Assembly (NCBI RefSeq): GCF_900168005.1
Contig: NZ_FUYP01000007.1
Span: 113,276-177,275 of the forward strand
Direction: 5' to 3'
DNA length: 64,000 nucleotides
Source of the DNA: Sphingopyxis flava
GTDB lineage: Bacteria > Pseudomonadota > Alphaproteobacteria > Sphingomonadales > Sphingomonadaceae
Both the position numbers and the translations under genes were made by a program. Of the stretch, positions 1 through 10,683 are shown in pieces. Within the stretch, counting starts at the first letter, position 1; the number at the start of each line of letters is the position of its first letter. Under the pieces are notes generated by a model. That model made no database searches. It was not told the DNA's origin and worked only from the letters and a program-made list of their open reading frames with translations.

Positions 1-336
1 GTCTTCGGCGCCGGCGGCGACCGGGACAAGGACAAACGCCCTGAAATGGGCCGGATCGCTGCCAGAAAAGCGGATCTCCTCATCATCACCGACGACAATC
101 CCCGCGGCGAGGATCCTGCGCTGATCCGGGCCGCCATCGCTAAAGCGGCGCCAGGGGCCGAGGTGATCGGCGACCGCCGCGCCGCGATTTCCGCCGCGAT
201 CGCGCAGGCGGGCGCCGACGACATTATCTGCATCGCGGGAAAGGGGCACGAGCAGGGCCAGATCGTGGGGGCAGGCGCCGACATGCGCGTCATCCCGTTC
301 GACGATGTCGATGTCGCCCGGGAAGCGGCAGCATGA
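1..336 (+). CDS. murE: UDP-MurNAc-tripeptide synthetase MurE, 3' end only
   Basis: This is the last 111 codons of MurE, cut by the window edge. MurE is the cytoplasmic ligase that adds the third residue (meso-diaminopimelate in Gram-negatives) to UDP-MurNAc-L-Ala-D-Glu. The fragment carries the C-terminal Mur-ligase domain. It opens with the [17 protein letters not shown] stretch, and the DNPR motif at nt 94-105 is the family signature for meso-DAP recognition. A GKGHEQ motif lies near the end. The stop overlaps the murF start by 4 nt (ATGA, 333-336), so the two are probably translationally coupled. Identification is secure; the N-terminal part is outside the window. Confidence 0.96.
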   Translation, partial: VFGAGGDRDKDKRPEMGRIAARKADLLIITDDNPRGEDPALIRAAIAKAAPGAEVIGDRRAAISAAIAQAGADDIICIAGKGHEQGQIVGAGADMRVIPFDDVDVAREAAA

Positions 337-1709
337 CGCCGCTCTGGACCGCGCGCGCGATTGCGGCCGCAACGGGCGGTACGGCGAGCGGTGACTTCAC
401 CGTGCAGGGCGTTGCGTTCGATTCGCGCGAAGTTACGAAAGGTGACCTGTTCATCGCCATGAGGGGCGAGGAGACCGACGGCCACAAATTCATCGAAAAG
501 GCGATCGCTGCGGGGGCCGCCGGAATCGTCTGCGAGACCGCGGTCGACCATCCCCATGTCCAGGTCACCGATAGCGTTGCTGCGCTGAACGCCCTTGGCG
601 CCGCGTCGCGGGCGCGCTGTCATGGCCGGGTCATCGGCGTCACCGGCTCGGCGGGCAAGACCGGGACCAAGGAGGCGCTTTTCGCCGCCCTCGATCGCTT
701 CCGTCCCGGCAAGGCGCACCGCTCGGTCAAGAGCTACAATAATCATGTGGGAGTGCCGCTCAGCCTCGCGCGCATGCCGTCGACCGCCGATTACGGCATT
801 TTCGAAATGGGGATGAACCATGCAGGCGAGCTTGCGGCGCTGACCCGCATGGTGCGGCCGCACGTCGCCATTGTCACCACGATCGCGCCTGCGCATATGG
901 AATATTTCGGCAGCGAAGAAGCGATCGCGGATGCGAAGGGCGAAATTTTCGAAGGGCTTGAGCCCGGCGGCACAGCGATCCTTCCCTTCGACAGTGTGCA
1001 TTACGACCGGCTGCGCGCAAAGGCGCAAATGCACGCCGCGCATGTCGTGAGCTTCGGTCTCGGCGAGGGCGCCGACGTGCGGGCGGTCGACTGGCTGTCC
1101 GACGGGCAGGGCGGATCGCTGGTTACCGCGCAGGTGCAGGACGCGCTGCTCTGCTTCACCATCGCGCAGGCAGGCGCGCACTGGGTTTCCAATGCGCTCG
1201 CGGTGCTGGCCGCGGTCAAGGCGGTCGGCGGCGATCTTCCCGCCGCGGGCCTTGCTTTTGCCGAAATGGCAGGCCTTGCCGGACGCGGCGCGCGGCATCG
1301 CATCGCTGCGCAGGGCGGCACGATCCTCCTCATCGACGAAAGCTACAATGCCAATCCCGCATCGATGGCGGCGACCATCGGCCAGCTCGGGGACGAATCT
1401 GCCGGTCGCAAGGTGGCGATTCTCGGCGCGATGAAGGAGCTCGGCGCGGGCGCAGAGGCCTATCACGCCGGCCTTGCCGATCCGCTCGTCGCAGCCGGAG
1501 TGCAGTTCGCCCTGCTCGTGGGCGAAGAGATGGCCCCGCTCGCCAAAGCACTTGAGGGGCGCATCGATTTCGAGCATGTGCCCGGCCATTCGGCCGCGGC
1601 CGCGCGGCTCCGGGACGTGATCCGCGCCGGCGACGTCGTGCTGGTCAAGGGATCGAACAGTGTCGGCCTGTCGCACGTCGTGACGGCGCTGACCAACGGG
1701 GATTATTGA
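333..1709 (+). CDS. murF: UDP-MurNAc-tripeptide--D-Ala-D-Ala ligase MurF
   Basis: MurF (458 aa, close to the usual 450) attaches D-Ala-D-Ala to the UDP-MurNAc tripeptide in the cytoplasm, completing the pentapeptide precursor. The N-terminal UDP-binding part has the FDSRE motif near residue 29. The ATP P-loop is GSAGKT at residues 105-110 and is followed by G-T-K-E. ESYNANP near residue 335 is the conserved Mur-ligase segment. Its start overlaps the murE stop, and its TGA overlaps the mraY ATG by one base (TGATG, 1707-1711). It belongs to the dcw operon; nothing is truncated. Confidence 0.97.
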   Translation: MTPLWTARAIAAATGGTASGDFTVQGVAFDSREVTKGDLFIAMRGEETDGHKFIEKAIAAGAAGIVCETAVDHPHVQVTDSVAALNALGAASRARCHGRVIGVTGSAGKTGTKEALFAALDRFRPGKAHRSVKSYNNHVGVPLSLARMPSTADYGIFEMGMNHAGELAALTRMVRPHVAIVTTIAPAHMEYFGSEEAIADAKGEIFEGLEPGGTAILPFDSVHYDRLRAKAQMHAAHVVSFGLGEGADVRAVDWLSDGQGGSLVTAQVQDALLCFTIAQAGAHWVSNALAVLAAVKAVGGDLPAAGLAFAEMAGLAGRGARHRIAAQGGTILLIDESYNANPASMAATIGQLGDESAGRKVAILGAMKELGAGAEAYHAGLADPLVAAGVQFALLVGEEMAPLAKALEGRIDFEHVPGHSAAAARLRDVIRAGDVVLVKGSNSVGLSHVVTALTNGDY

Positions 1710-2779
1710 TGCTGTACTGGCTGGCGGAATGGCTTGGCTTTCCGGGGGCGCTCAACCTTATTCGCTACCTGAGCTTCCGCTCGGGAGCCGCGGTGGCGAC
1801 CGCGCTGATCATCGGGCTGTGGATCGGTCCCCGCTTCATCCTGATGCTGCGGATGCGGCAGGGAAAGGGGCAGCCGATCCGTGACGACGGGCCGCAGAGT
1901 CATCTTGCCAAAAAGGGCACGCCGACGATGGGCGGGCTGATGATCCTCATTGCGCTGATGATATCGGCACTGCTCTGGATGGATCTGTCGAACCGTTTCG
2001 TCTGGGCGTGCATCTTCGTCTCCGGCGGATTTGCCGTCGTCGGTTTTCTCGACGATCTCGACAAGGTGACCAAGGCGAGCCACAGGGGGATTCCGGGGCG
2101 GGTCAGGCTGCTGCTCGAATTTGCAATCGCCGGCATTGCGGTTCTGCTGATCGTCTCGCGGACCGGCACCGACCTTTATCTGCCCTTCTTCAATGACATC
2201 TATGTTCCGCTGGGTCCGCTCTACTATGTCTTTGCGATGGTGCTGATCGTCGGTTTCGGCAATGCGGTGAACCTGACCGACGGGCTCGATGGGCTTGCGA
2301 CCTTTCCGGTCATCATTGCAAGCCTCGCCTTCCTCGTCATCGTCTATCTCTCGGGCAACGCAAAATTTGCAGCCTATCTCGGCATTCCGCATGTGCCGGG
2401 CGCGGGCGAGCTTGCGATTTTTGCCGCCTCGATCATCGGAGCCTGCCTCGCCTTCCTGTGGTTCAATGCGCCTCCCGCCGCCGTCTTCATGGGCGATACC
2501 GGCTCGCTTGCACTGGGCGGGGCGCTCGCGACCATTGCGGTGACCGCGCAGCACGAGCTGGTGCTCGTCCTCGTCGGGGGGCTCTTCGTCGTCGAGGCGC
2601 TCTCGGTGATCATCCAGGTCTTCTGGTACAAAAGGACCGGCAGGCGGGTCTTCCGCATGGCGCCCATCCATCATCATTTCGAACAGCTCGGATGGCCCGA
2701 ATCCACCGTCGTCATCCGCTTCTGGATCGTCTCGATCGTCCTCGCGCTCGCGGGGCTCGCGACGCTCAAGCTGCGGTGA
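1709..2779 (+). CDS. mraY: Phospho-MurNAc-pentapeptide transferase MraY
   Basis: MraY is the polytopic inner-membrane enzyme that transfers phospho-MurNAc-pentapeptide to undecaprenyl phosphate, giving lipid I. The 356-aa product is about the length of E. coli MraY (360) and has roughly ten hydrophobic segments. Signature motifs are [31 protein letters not shown] and the APIHHHFE loop. An in-frame TTG at 1706 would add one residue, but the ATG at 1709 is preferred because it forms the TGATG overlap with murF. The end overlaps the murD GTG by 4 nt. Confidence 0.97.
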   Translation: MLYWLAEWLGFPGALNLIRYLSFRSGAAVATALIIGLWIGPRFILMLRMRQGKGQPIRDDGPQSHLAKKGTPTMGGLMILIALMISALLWMDLSNRFVWACIFVSGGFAVVGFLDDLDKVTKASHRGIPGRVRLLLEFAIAGIAVLLIVSRTGTDLYLPFFNDIYVPLGPLYYVFAMVLIVGFGNAVNLTDGLDGLATFPVIIASLAFLVIVYLSGNAKFAAYLGIPHVPGAGELAIFAASIIGACLAFLWFNAPPAAVFMGDTGSLALGGALATIAVTAQHELVLVLVGGLFVVEALSVIIQVFWYKRTGRRVFRMAPIHHHFEQLGWPESTVVIRFWIVSIVLALAGLATLKLR

Positions 2780-4080
2780 TTACCGCGCGCGCCTTTGCCG
2801 GTCGCCGCTACGCGGTGCTGGGACTGGCGCGCTCGGGGCTGGCGACCGTCGAGGCGCTTGTCGCTAGCGGCGCCGGGGTCACCGCCTGGGACATGCGCGA
2901 GGATGCGCGCGACGCGGCGATGGCGCTGGGCGCGGACATCGGCGATCCGCTGGAAATTGATCTTGTCGGCTTCGCCGGCGTCGTCGTCTCGCCGGGCGTG
3001 CCGCTCAACCGCCACCCGATCACTGCCCATGCGCGTGCGGCGCACGTGCCGGTGATCGGTGACATTGAACTATTCGCCGAGGCGCGCGCGGATCTTCCCC
3101 CGCACCGGGTCGTCGGCATTACCGGCACCAACGGCAAGTCGACGGTCACCGCGCTTGTTACCCATATGCTCGAAAGCGCGGGCGTGCCCGCGTTGATGGG
3201 GGGCAATATCGGTCTGCCGATCCTCGCCCGCGATCCGCTTCCCGAAGGCGGGGTCTATGTTCTCGAGTTGTCGAGCTATCAGATCGACCTCGCGCACAGT
3301 CTCGCAGCGGACGTTGCAGTGCTCACCAACATCACGCCCGACCATCTCGACCGCTATGATGACTTTGCAGGCTATGCAGCGTCAAAGGCCCGTCTGTTCA
3401 GCCTTCAGCACAAGGATCAGGTCGCGATCGTTGCGATCGACGATGACCGGTCGAAGAGTATCGCAAGTCACATCAGCCACCGACTTTTCCGCGTTTCGGC
3501 GAAGGACGTCGACCCTGCCGACCAGGCGCGCTGGCCTGCGCTGCAGGGGCCGCATAATGCGCAAAACGCGGTGTGCGCGATCGCGGTGTGCCGCGTGCTG
3601 GGGCTCGATGACACGGCGATCGAACAGGGGCTTGCAACATATCACGCGCTCCCGCATCGGATGGAATTGGTCGGCGAAGTCGCTGGCGTCCGCTGGTTCA
3701 ATGACAGCAAGGCGACCAACGCGGCTTCCGCTGCACCGGCGCTGGCGGCGTTTCCGCCGGCGCCGGACCAGCGTCTGCACTGGATCGCTGGTGGGCAGGC
3801 AAAGGGGGACGGGCTCGAGGCGTGCCGCCCCTGGTTCGGCCATGTCAAACGCGCCTATCTGATCGGCGAGGCGATGGAGGGCTTTGCGGCGGAAATCGGC
3901 GATGCCATCCCCGTCGACCGCGCCGGCGATCTTGCCACAGCGGTCGCCCATGCGGCTGCATCGGCCGAGAGCGGGGACATTGTCCTGCTTTCGCCGGCCT
4001 GCGCCTCATTCGACCAGTTTCTCGATTATGCGGCGCGCGGCGACCAGTTCCGCAGCCTCGTGCGGGGGCTTTCCGCATGA
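2776..4080 (+). CDS. murD: UDP-MurNAc-L-Ala--D-Glu ligase MurD
   Basis: MurD adds D-glutamate to UDP-MurNAc-L-Ala in the cytoplasm. The reading frame is open far upstream, but the start was placed at GTG 2776. That gives 434 aa (E. coli 438) and a GTGA overlap with the mraY stop, matching the other junctions in this operon. An N-terminal Rossmann-like motif (VLGLARSG) starts near residue 14, and the ATP P-loop GTNGKST is at residues 117-123. LSSYQID and the HRME segment typical of MurD follow. The stop overlaps the ftsW ATG. Confidence 0.96.
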   Translation: MITARAFAGRRYAVLGLARSGLATVEALVASGAGVTAWDMREDARDAAMALGADIGDPLEIDLVGFAGVVVSPGVPLNRHPITAHARAAHVPVIGDIELFAEARADLPPHRVVGITGTNGKSTVTALVTHMLESAGVPALMGGNIGLPILARDPLPEGGVYVLELSSYQIDLAHSLAADVAVLTNITPDHLDRYDDFAGYAASKARLFSLQHKDQVAIVAIDDDRSKSIASHISHRLFRVSAKDVDPADQARWPALQGPHNAQNAVCAIAVCRVLGLDDTAIEQGLATYHALPHRMELVGEVAGVRWFNDSKATNAASAAPALAAFPPAPDQRLHWIAGGQAKGDGLEACRPWFGHVKRAYLIGEAMEGFAAEIGDAIPVDRAGDLATAVAHAAASAESGDIVLLSPACASFDQFLDYAARGDQFRSLVRGLSA

Positions 4081-5315
4081 AGGGGGGGATCGATCATATG
4101 GACAGGGCAGGCGAGCGGCCAATTATCGCGACCACGCGCAGCGTCAAGCGCCGCGGCCCGCGCCTCAGCCGCGCCGACCGCACGCCGCTTGGCCTGTGGT
4201 TCTGGGAAATCGACCGGGTGCTGCTGCTGCTCGTCTCGATGCTGATCGCGATCGGTCTCGTCGCGGTCGCCGCGGCCTCCCCTGTCGCGGCGCAGAAGCT
4301 CTCGACGACCACCGCGAGCCTTGATCCACTCTATTATTTCTATCGCCAGCTGATGTGGGTGATTGTCGGCGTGCCGGTCATGCTCGGCATCTCGATGCTG
4401 CCCAAGCCGCAGGCGCGGCGCTTCGCCATCTATGGGACGATGATCTTTCTCGCGCTGCTCTTTCTCGTTCCGCTGATCGGCACCTCGGTGAACGGCGCGC
4501 AGCGCTGGATCGGGAGCGGCATGTTCCGACTCCAGCCCTCGGAGTTTCTGAAGCCCTTTTTCGCGGTCTCGCTTGCGTGGGTCCTCTCGCTTCGTCTTCA
4601 CGACCAGAGCTTGCCCGTTGTACCCTTGTCTTTCGTTCTGACCGGCGTCATCGCGGTGCTTCTCATGGCGCAGCCCGACCTTGGCCAGACGATCATCTTC
4701 GCAGCAAGCTGGTTCGTGCTTGTGCTCGTGGCCGGCCTTTCGATGCGGATCATGGCGGGGCTTGGCGTCGCAGGGCTCATCGGGCTCGTTCTTGCCTATT
4801 TCTTCTATCCGGTGGCGCAGCAGCGCATCAACATCTGGCTCTTTGCCGAGGGCGACAGTTTCCAAGTCGACAAGGCCCATGCGACGCTCACCGCGGGCGG
4901 GCTGATCGGCACCGGCCCGGGCGCGGGGCTTGCCAAATTCCAGCTTCCCGAGGCGCATACCGACTATATCTTCTCGGTGATCGGCGAGGAGTTCGGGATC
5001 ATCGCGTGCATCGCGATCGCAGTGCTCTATCTCGCAATCATCGTCCGCGTGCTTGTCCGCCTGCTCGACGAGGAAGACAGTTTTCTCATTCTTGCGGTCT
5101 GCGGGCTCGTCGCACAGTTCGGGGGGCAAGCGGTGATCAACATGGCGGTTAACACCCAGCTCTTCCCGTCAAAGGGCATGACGCTGCCCTTCATCAGCTA
5201 TGGCGGCTCGTCGATGCTCGCCCTATCGATCGGTATGGGTTTGCTCTTGTCGCTGACCCGGCGAAACCCCTATGCGGCGCGCGTGTCGATGACCCGCAAC
5301 TGGAACCGTAAATGA
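4077..5315 (+). CDS. ftsW: SEDS peptidoglycan glycosyltransferase FtsW
   Basis: FtsW is the SEDS-family septal peptidoglycan polymerase, working with the division transpeptidase at the inner membrane. There is a basic cytoplasmic N-terminus of about 45 residues followed by about ten membrane segments. The family signature lies in the C-terminal half (GLAKFQLPEAHTDYIFSVIGEE, then PFISYGGSS near the end). ATG 4077 overlaps the murD stop. An in-frame ATG at 4098 follows a purine-rich run (4080-4087) at good spacing and could be the true start, 7 residues shorter. The 3' end overlaps murG by 4 nt. Confidence 0.95.
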   Translation: MKGGIDHMDRAGERPIIATTRSVKRRGPRLSRADRTPLGLWFWEIDRVLLLLVSMLIAIGLVAVAAASPVAAQKLSTTTASLDPLYYFYRQLMWVIVGVPVMLGISMLPKPQARRFAIYGTMIFLALLFLVPLIGTSVNGAQRWIGSGMFRLQPSEFLKPFFAVSLAWVLSLRLHDQSLPVVPLSFVLTGVIAVLLMAQPDLGQTIIFAASWFVLVLVAGLSMRIMAGLGVAGLIGLVLAYFFYPVAQQRINIWLFAEGDSFQVDKAHATLTAGGLIGTGPGAGLAKFQLPEAHTDYIFSVIGEEFGIIACIAIAVLYLAIIVRVLVRLLDEEDSFLILAVCGLVAQFGGQAVINMAVNTQLFPSKGMTLPFISYGGSSMLALSIGMGLLLSLTRRNPYAARVSMTRNWNRK

Positions 5316-6493
5316 CCGCGACGCGCCACTTCCTCCTCGCCGCCGGCGGCACCGGCGGGCATATGCTGCCTGCCTATGCACTGGCAGGAGAACTGATCGC
5401 GCGCGGTCACCGCGTCGCGCTGGTGAGCGACGATCGCGGTCTCAAAATCCCAGGCGCGCCAGACGAGGTTGAAACCCATGTCCTGCCGGCCGGGCGCGTC
5501 GCGGGTGGCCCTGTCGGCTGGGTCAAGGCTGCGCTCGCAATACGCAAGGGGCGCCGGCAGGCGATCGAACTCATCCGCGCCTTCGACCCCGCTGTCGTCG
5601 TCGGCTTCGGCGGCTATCCGTCGCTCCCGAGCCTGCTTGCTGCGCGCGCGACCAGGACGCCGAGCCTGGTTCACGAACAAAATGCGGTGCTCGGCCGCAC
5701 CAACCGGCTGATGGCGCCGCGCGTCGATGCCATCGCTGTTGCCTATCGCAATATCTACCGCTTTCCCGAAAAATGCGAGCTGAAGCGCCATCTTACCGGC
5801 AATCCGGTGCGCGAAGAGATCGTCGCGATCCGCGAGGAGGGGTTCCCGCCGCTGCCCGAGGACGGCATTTTCCGGCTGCTCGTGGTTGGCGGCAGCCTCG
5901 GCGCGACGGTCTTGAGCGAGGTGGTGCCGGCCGCGGTGGCGATGCTGCCGCGTGCGCTGCTCGATCGCCTGCAGGTCGTCCAGCAGGCCCGCGAGACCGA
6001 TCTCGACGCGGTGCGCGCCAAATATGCCGAACTCGGCGTTGCGGCCGAATGCGCGCCCTATATCGCTGACTTTCCCGACCGGCTGCGCTGGGCGCACCTT
6101 GTCATTGCACGCGCGGGGGCCTCGACGGTGGCCGAACTCGCCTGTGCCGGACGCCCCGCAATCTTCGTCCCCTATCCGCACGCGATGGACGACCACCAAC
6201 GCTTCAATGTCGCCGATCTTGTGGAGGCGGGCGGCGCGCAGTCCTTTGCCCAGGCGGACTTCACCCCCGCCAATGTCGCAAAGCAGCTGCAGCGCATGGC
6301 GCTTGAGCCCGGCGCCATCGAGGCGGCGGCGGACAATGCGGCGCGCTGCGGCCTGCCCAACGCGACGCGCGATCTTGCCGACCTGGTCGAAAGCTTCGCG
6401 CCGCCGCCGCTCATGGATGTGATCCGCGTCGGGGCCAGCACGAAGCGCGCGGCAGCAAGCGGCGTCGCGGCGGCGCGGCGGGAGGCCCGTTGA
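5312..6493 (+). CDS. murG: Lipid II synthase MurG (GlcNAc transferase)
   Basis: MurG is a peripheral inner-membrane GT28 glycosyltransferase that adds GlcNAc from UDP-GlcNAc to lipid I, making lipid II. The 393-aa protein starts with the glycine-rich [10 protein letters not shown] loop near residue 12. It has the [12 protein letters not shown] segment and a C-terminal sugar-nucleotide-binding half with [11 protein letters not shown] and [11 protein letters not shown] basic, Ala-rich tail of about 25 residues at the C-terminus goes beyond the usual family end. Start and stop overlap ftsW (ATGA) and murC (TGATG). Confidence 0.97.
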   Translation: MTATRHFLLAAGGTGGHMLPAYALAGELIARGHRVALVSDDRGLKIPGAPDEVETHVLPAGRVAGGPVGWVKAALAIRKGRRQAIELIRAFDPAVVVGFGGYPSLPSLLAARATRTPSLVHEQNAVLGRTNRLMAPRVDAIAVAYRNIYRFPEKCELKRHLTGNPVREEIVAIREEGFPPLPEDGIFRLLVVGGSLGATVLSEVVPAAVAMLPRALLDRLQVVQQARETDLDAVRAKYAELGVAAECAPYIADFPDRLRWAHLVIARAGASTVAELACAGRPAIFVPYPHAMDDHQRFNVADLVEAGGAQSFAQADFTPANVAKQLQRMALEPGAIEAAADNAARCGLPNATRDLADLVESFAPPPLMDVIRVGASTKRAAASGVAAARREAR

Positions 6494-7923
6494 TGCGCGG
6501 CGTTGCGACCGATATCGGCGTCATCCATTTCATCGGCATCGGCGGCATCGGCATGTCGGGCATCGCCGAGGTGATGCACAACCTCGGCTATCAGGTCCAG
6601 GGGAGCGACATTGCCGAAAGCTATGTCGTCGAGGGTCTTCGCAAGCGCGGGATCAAGGTCGCGATCGGCCATGCGGCCGAGAATGTCGAGGGGGTGGCGG
6701 TCGTCGTCACCTCGACCGCGGTCAAGCGCGGCAATCCCGAGGTCGAGGCCGCGCTCGCGCACCGCATCCCGATCGTGCGCCGGGCCGAGATGCTCGCCGA
6801 GCTGATGCGCCTCAAATCGACCGTCGCCATCGCGGGCACGCACGGCAAGACGACCACGACCAGCCTGGTCGCTGCCCTGCTCGATGCCGGCGGGATCGAC
6901 CCGACGGTTATCAATGGCGGCATCATCAACAATTATGGTTCGAACGCGCGGCTCGGCGCGTCGGACTGGATGGTGGTCGAGGCGGACGAGAGCGACGGCA
7001 GTTTCCTGCGTCTCGATGGCACGATCGCGGTCGTCACCAACATCGACCCTGAACATCTCGACCATTATGGGAGCTTTGACGCAATCAAGGCGGCCTTCGT
7101 CGAGTTCATCGAAAATGTGCCTTTCTATGGCGCCGCGATGCTCTGTCTTGATCACCCCGAGGTACAAGCGATCATCCCGCGCATCCGCGATCGCCGTATC
7201 GTGACCTATGGCTTTTCGGCCCAGGCCGATGTGCGCGGTACCAATGTGACGCCGGGTCCCGACGGCAACCGCTTCGACGTCGTCGTGCGCGAGCGCGAGG
7301 GTGTGAGCCGGACGATCGAGAATATTCAATTGCCGATGTCGGGACGCCACAATGTCCAGAATGCGCTCGCGGCGATTGCGGTCGCGCTGCATATGGGCGT
7401 GAGTGACGCGACGATCGCCGCGGGCTTTAGCGGGTTTACCGGGGTCAAGCGCCGCTTCACCCGGGTAGGCGAAATCGCGGCGGATGGCGGCGTCATCACG
7501 GTCATCGATGATTATGCCCATCATCCGGTCGAAATTCGCGCCGTCCTTTCCGCCGCGCGCGAAGGGGCAGGGGCGGGGCGCGTCATCGCCGTCGTCCAGC
7601 CGCATCGCTTCACCCGCCTGCGCGATCACATGGACGAGTTCCAGCAGGCCTTCAACGACGCCGACATGGTCCTCGCGCTTCCCGTCTATGCGGCAGGCGA
7701 GACCCCCATCGAGGAGGTGTCATCGGCTGTCCTCGTGGCGGGACTGCGCGACCGCGGCCACCGCCACGCGGCGACCGTTGCCGATGCGGCTGCGCTCGCT
7801 GCGGCCGTCGCCGCTGCGATCCGTTCGGGCGCCATCGGTGCGGGCGACCGGATCATCTGCCTTGGCGCCGGCGATATTACCAAGGTCGCGGCAGGTCTCG
7901 CGGCCGCGGTGGAGGCGGCATGA
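6493..7923 (+). CDS. murC: UDP-MurNAc--L-alanine ligase MurC
   Basis: MurC adds L-alanine to UDP-MurNAc, the first amino acid of the stem peptide. The protein is 476 aa. The Rossmann motif GIGGIGMSG lies near residues 15-23, the P-loop GTHGKTTTT at 115-123, EADESDGSF follows, and DDYAHHP marks the C-terminal domain. A TTG at 6490 is also in frame, but ATG 6493 gives the TGATG overlap with murG. The stop overlaps murB by 4 nt. Identification is secure. Confidence 0.97.
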   Translation: MRGVATDIGVIHFIGIGGIGMSGIAEVMHNLGYQVQGSDIAESYVVEGLRKRGIKVAIGHAAENVEGVAVVVTSTAVKRGNPEVEAALAHRIPIVRRAEMLAELMRLKSTVAIAGTHGKTTTTSLVAALLDAGGIDPTVINGGIINNYGSNARLGASDWMVVEADESDGSFLRLDGTIAVVTNIDPEHLDHYGSFDAIKAAFVEFIENVPFYGAAMLCLDHPEVQAIIPRIRDRRIVTYGFSAQADVRGTNVTPGPDGNRFDVVVREREGVSRTIENIQLPMSGRHNVQNALAAIAVALHMGVSDATIAAGFSGFTGVKRRFTRVGEIAADGGVITVIDDYAHHPVEIRAVLSAAREGAGAGRVIAVVQPHRFTRLRDHMDEFQQAFNDADMVLALPVYAAGETPIEEVSSAVLVAGLRDRGHRHAATVADAAALAAAVAAAIRSGAIGAGDRIICLGAGDITKVAAGLAAAVEAA

Positions 7924-8816
7924 ACGCCGCCGTCCTTCCTGCCGTCCGCGGCAAGCTGACCGCAAAAGCCCCGCTTGCGCCGCTCGTCTGGTTCAAGTCC
8001 GGCGGCCCTGCCGACTGGCTGTTCGAGCCGAAGGACGCTGAGGATCTTGCCGATTTTCTGCGCGATCTCGACCCCGCGGTCCCGGTGATGGCGCTTGGGC
8101 TCGGCTCGAACCTCATCATTCGCGACGGCGGCTTTCCGGGCGTGGTCGTCCGTCTTGGAAAGGCCTTTGCCAAGGTCGAGCCGCTCGATGCCGTGACGCT
8201 GCGGTGCGGCGGCGGGGCGTCGGGCATTCTCGTTTCTTCGACAGCGCGCGATGCGGGGATTGCGGGATTTGAGTTCCTGCGCTCGATCCCTGGCACCGTC
8301 GGCGGCTTTGTCCGCATGAACGGCGGCGCCTATGGCAGCGAGGTCAAGGATATATTGGTCGAGGCCGATGTTGTGCTGCGCACCGGAGAGCGCCGCACGC
8401 TCGCGACTGCCAGGCTTGGCTACACCTATCGCCATAGCGAGCTTCCCGAGGGGGCGGTGGTTATTGGGGCGACCTTTCGCGGCCGGCCCGGTGAACCTGC
8501 CGACATTCAGGCCGAGATGGACCGCATCTCGGCGAGCCGCGAGGCGGCGCAGCCGCTGCGATCGAAGACCGGCGGTTCGACCTTCAAGAATCCCGAGGGC
8601 CGCAAGGCCTGGCAGCTCGTCGATGAGGCGGGATGCCGCGGCCTCAGGGTCGGCGGCGCCGAGGTCAGCGAGAAGCACACCAATTTCCTCATCAACACCG
8701 GCAGCGCGACGAGCGGGGACATCGAGAGGCTCGGCGAGGAAGTGCGCCGGCGCGTCAAGGCGAAGAGCGGTATCGAACTGGAATGGGAGATTCAGCGCGT
8801 GGGGAAGGCGGAATGA
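7920..8816 (+). CDS. murB: UDP-N-acetylenolpyruvoylglucosamine reductase MurB
   Basis: MurB is the FAD enzyme that uses NADPH to reduce UDP-GlcNAc-enolpyruvate to UDP-MurNAc. At 298 aa it is the short type II form. Signatures are [12 protein letters not shown] (FAD-binding), IPGTVGG with [14 protein letters not shown], and the C-terminal [14 protein letters not shown]. The ATG overlaps the murC stop, and its own stop overlaps the ddl start (ATGA both times). MurB precedes MurC in the pathway, so order in the operon does not follow reaction order. Confidence 0.97.
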   Translation: MNAAVLPAVRGKLTAKAPLAPLVWFKSGGPADWLFEPKDAEDLADFLRDLDPAVPVMALGLGSNLIIRDGGFPGVVVRLGKAFAKVEPLDAVTLRCGGGASGILVSSTARDAGIAGFEFLRSIPGTVGGFVRMNGGAYGSEVKDILVEADVVLRTGERRTLATARLGYTYRHSELPEGAVVIGATFRGRPGEPADIQAEMDRISASREAAQPLRSKTGGSTFKNPEGRKAWQLVDEAGCRGLRVGGAEVSEKHTNFLINTGSATSGDIERLGEEVRRRVKAKSGIELEWEIQRVGKAE

Positions 8817-9736
8817 GCCGGGGGCCGTGGCATGTCGCCGTCCTGATGGGCGGCTGGTCGGCCGAGCGCGAGGTTTCCTTGATGAGCGGCAATGGCGTCG
8901 CCGACGCGCTCGAAAGCCGCGGACACAAGGTCACGCGTATCGACATGGACCGCGACGTGGCGCGCAAGCTCGCCGAGGCGAAGCCCGACATCGTGTTCAA
9001 CGCCCTTCATGGCGTCCCGGGAGAAGATGGGACCGTCCAGGGCATGCTCGATCTCATGGGGATCAAATACACGCATAGCGGGCTTGTCACCTCGGTCATC
9101 GCGATCGACAAGGAATTGACGAAGCAGGCGCTCGTGCCGCATGGCATCCCCATGCCGGCGGGGACCATGGTGGACAGCGAAAGCCTGTTTGCAAGCGATC
9201 CCCTGCCGCGTCCCTATGTGCTGAAGCCGGTGAACGAAGGATCGTCGGTCGGGGTCGCGATCGTCCGGGACGACAGCAATTACGGCAACCCGATCGCGCG
9301 CGGCGCCGTGGGGCCGTGGCGCGAGTTCGACCGTCTGCTTGCCGAGCCCTTCATCAAGGGACGCGAGTTGACTGTCGCGGTGCTCGGCGATCAGGCGCTC
9401 GGCGTCACCGAGCTGCGCGTCAAATCGGGTTTCTACGACTATGACGCCAAATATACCGATGGACTCACCGAGCATGTCTGCCCCGCCGATGTACCCGACA
9501 ATATTGCCGAGCGGATGAAGCAGCTCGCGGTCGAGGCGCACCGTCTCTTGGGCTGCAAGGGTGCCTCGCGCTCCGATTTCCGCTGGGACGATGAGCAGGG
9601 CCTTGCCGGCATCTTCCTGCTCGAGGTCAATACCCAGCCGGGCATGACCCCGCTCAGCCTTGTCCCTGAACAGGCCCGGGCTATCGGCATCGACTATGCC
9701 GAACTCGTCGAACGCATCGTGGAGGAAGCGTTATGA
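8813..9736 (+). CDS. ddl: D-alanine--D-alanine ligase
   Basis: This ATP-grasp ligase makes the D-Ala-D-Ala dipeptide used by MurF. The start at ATG 8813 gives 307 aa (DdlB of E. coli is 306) and a 4-nt overlap with murB; the frame is open further upstream, but that part only shadows murB. Motifs are MGGWSAEREVSLMSG at the N-terminus, FNALHG, the ATP-grasp core LKPVNEGSSVGV, and EVNTQPGMTPLSL with the metal-binding Glu/Asn near the C-terminus. The stop overlaps ftsQ. Confidence 0.96.
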   Translation: MSRGPWHVAVLMGGWSAEREVSLMSGNGVADALESRGHKVTRIDMDRDVARKLAEAKPDIVFNALHGVPGEDGTVQGMLDLMGIKYTHSGLVTSVIAIDKELTKQALVPHGIPMPAGTMVDSESLFASDPLPRPYVLKPVNEGSSVGVAIVRDDSNYGNPIARGAVGPWREFDRLLAEPFIKGRELTVAVLGDQALGVTELRVKSGFYDYDAKYTDGLTEHVCPADVPDNIAERMKQLAVEAHRLLGCKGASRSDFRWDDEQGLAGIFLLEVNTQPGMTPLSLVPEQARAIGIDYAELVERIVEEAL

Positions 9737-10671
9737 GCAGCACGCGGATCAAGCGCGCGAAGGCGCCGCCGCGCCGCCCCGCGCGCGCGCCGAAGAAGCG
9801 CCGGAGGGTCAAGACCTCGCGCATCGACGCGGTCATCAACGCGCTGCCGATCAGTCCGCCGACACTGCAGCGCATCGCCAACTGGACCATCGGTCTCAGC
9901 CTCGCCGGCGTCCTTGCGCTTGCCGCGCACGCAACCGGGGTCACGGCGAAAGTTCAGGAGGAATGGGCGCAAGCGGTCGGCCGCGCGGGTTTCCAGGTCA
10001 AGAAGGTCGAGGTCGTCGGTGCCGAACGGATCGACCGGCTCAAGGTCTATGACATCGCACTTGCGCAAAAGGATCGCTCGATGGCGGCGGTCGACCTTGA
10101 GGATGTTCGCCGCGACCTCATGAAATATGGCTGGATCAAGGATGCTCGCGTATCGCGCCGGCTGCCCGATACGCTCGTCGTCGACATCGTCGAGCGCACC
10201 CCGGCGGCAATCTGGCAGAATGGCGGGCGCCTGTCGCTGATCGACGAGAAGGGCGTGGTGCTCGAGGCGGTGAGCGTCGCGACGATGCCTGACCTCCCGC
10301 TCGTCATCGGGCCGAAGGCAAATCAGCGCTCGCAGGATCTTGACCGCCTGCTCGCCGAGGCGAGCAGTCTCAAGGAGCTTCTCGCGGGTGCGACCTGGGT
10401 CGGCAATCGCCGCTGGGATTTGCGTTTCCGCAGCGGGGAAACGCTGTCGCTGCCCGAGGGCGAGGCCGAGGCGAAAGAAGCGCTGGCCAAGTTCGCGCAC
10501 ATGGACGGCGCCAACCGCCTCCTGGGGCGCGGCATATTGCGTTTCGACATGCGCGATCCGGCCAGGTTCGTGCTACGCCTGCCGCACGAGGGTCAGGTGG
10601 CGCCCGCAAAGCTCGACGCCGCGCGCGAGGCGGCCGACACCCTCGCCGTGAGCAATGCTAACGAAGGATAG
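9733..10671 (+). CDS. ftsQ: Cell division protein FtsQ
   Basis: FtsQ is a bitopic inner-membrane protein that links early and late divisome proteins. The 312-aa sequence has an Arg/Lys/Pro-rich cytoplasmic tail (residues 1-40) and one membrane segment (about 48-68). A POTRA domain with the FQVKKVEVVGAERID start follows, then the FtsQ-type beta domain containing the DTLVVDIVERTPAAIWQNGG stretch. It overlaps the ddl stop by 4 nt and is separated from ftsA by 12 nt. That gap ends the run of overlapping junctions. Confidence 0.94.
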   Translation: MSSTRIKRAKAPPRRPARAPKKRRRVKTSRIDAVINALPISPPTLQRIANWTIGLSLAGVLALAAHATGVTAKVQEEWAQAVGRAGFQVKKVEVVGAERIDRLKVYDIALAQKDRSMAAVDLEDVRRDLMKYGWIKDARVSRRLPDTLVVDIVERTPAAIWQNGGRLSLIDEKGVVLEAVSVATMPDLPLVIGPKANQRSQDLDRLLAEASSLKELLAGATWVGNRRWDLRFRSGETLSLPEGEAEAKEALAKFAHMDGANRLLGRGILRFDMRDPARFVLRLPHEGQVAPAKLDAAREAADTLAVSNANEG

Positions 10672-10683
10672 GGACCCAATAAT

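Noticed and set aside
6172..7629. A 485-codon minus-strand frame opposite murG/murC
   Set aside because: Shadow of murG and murC; composition is typical of an antisense high-GC frame.
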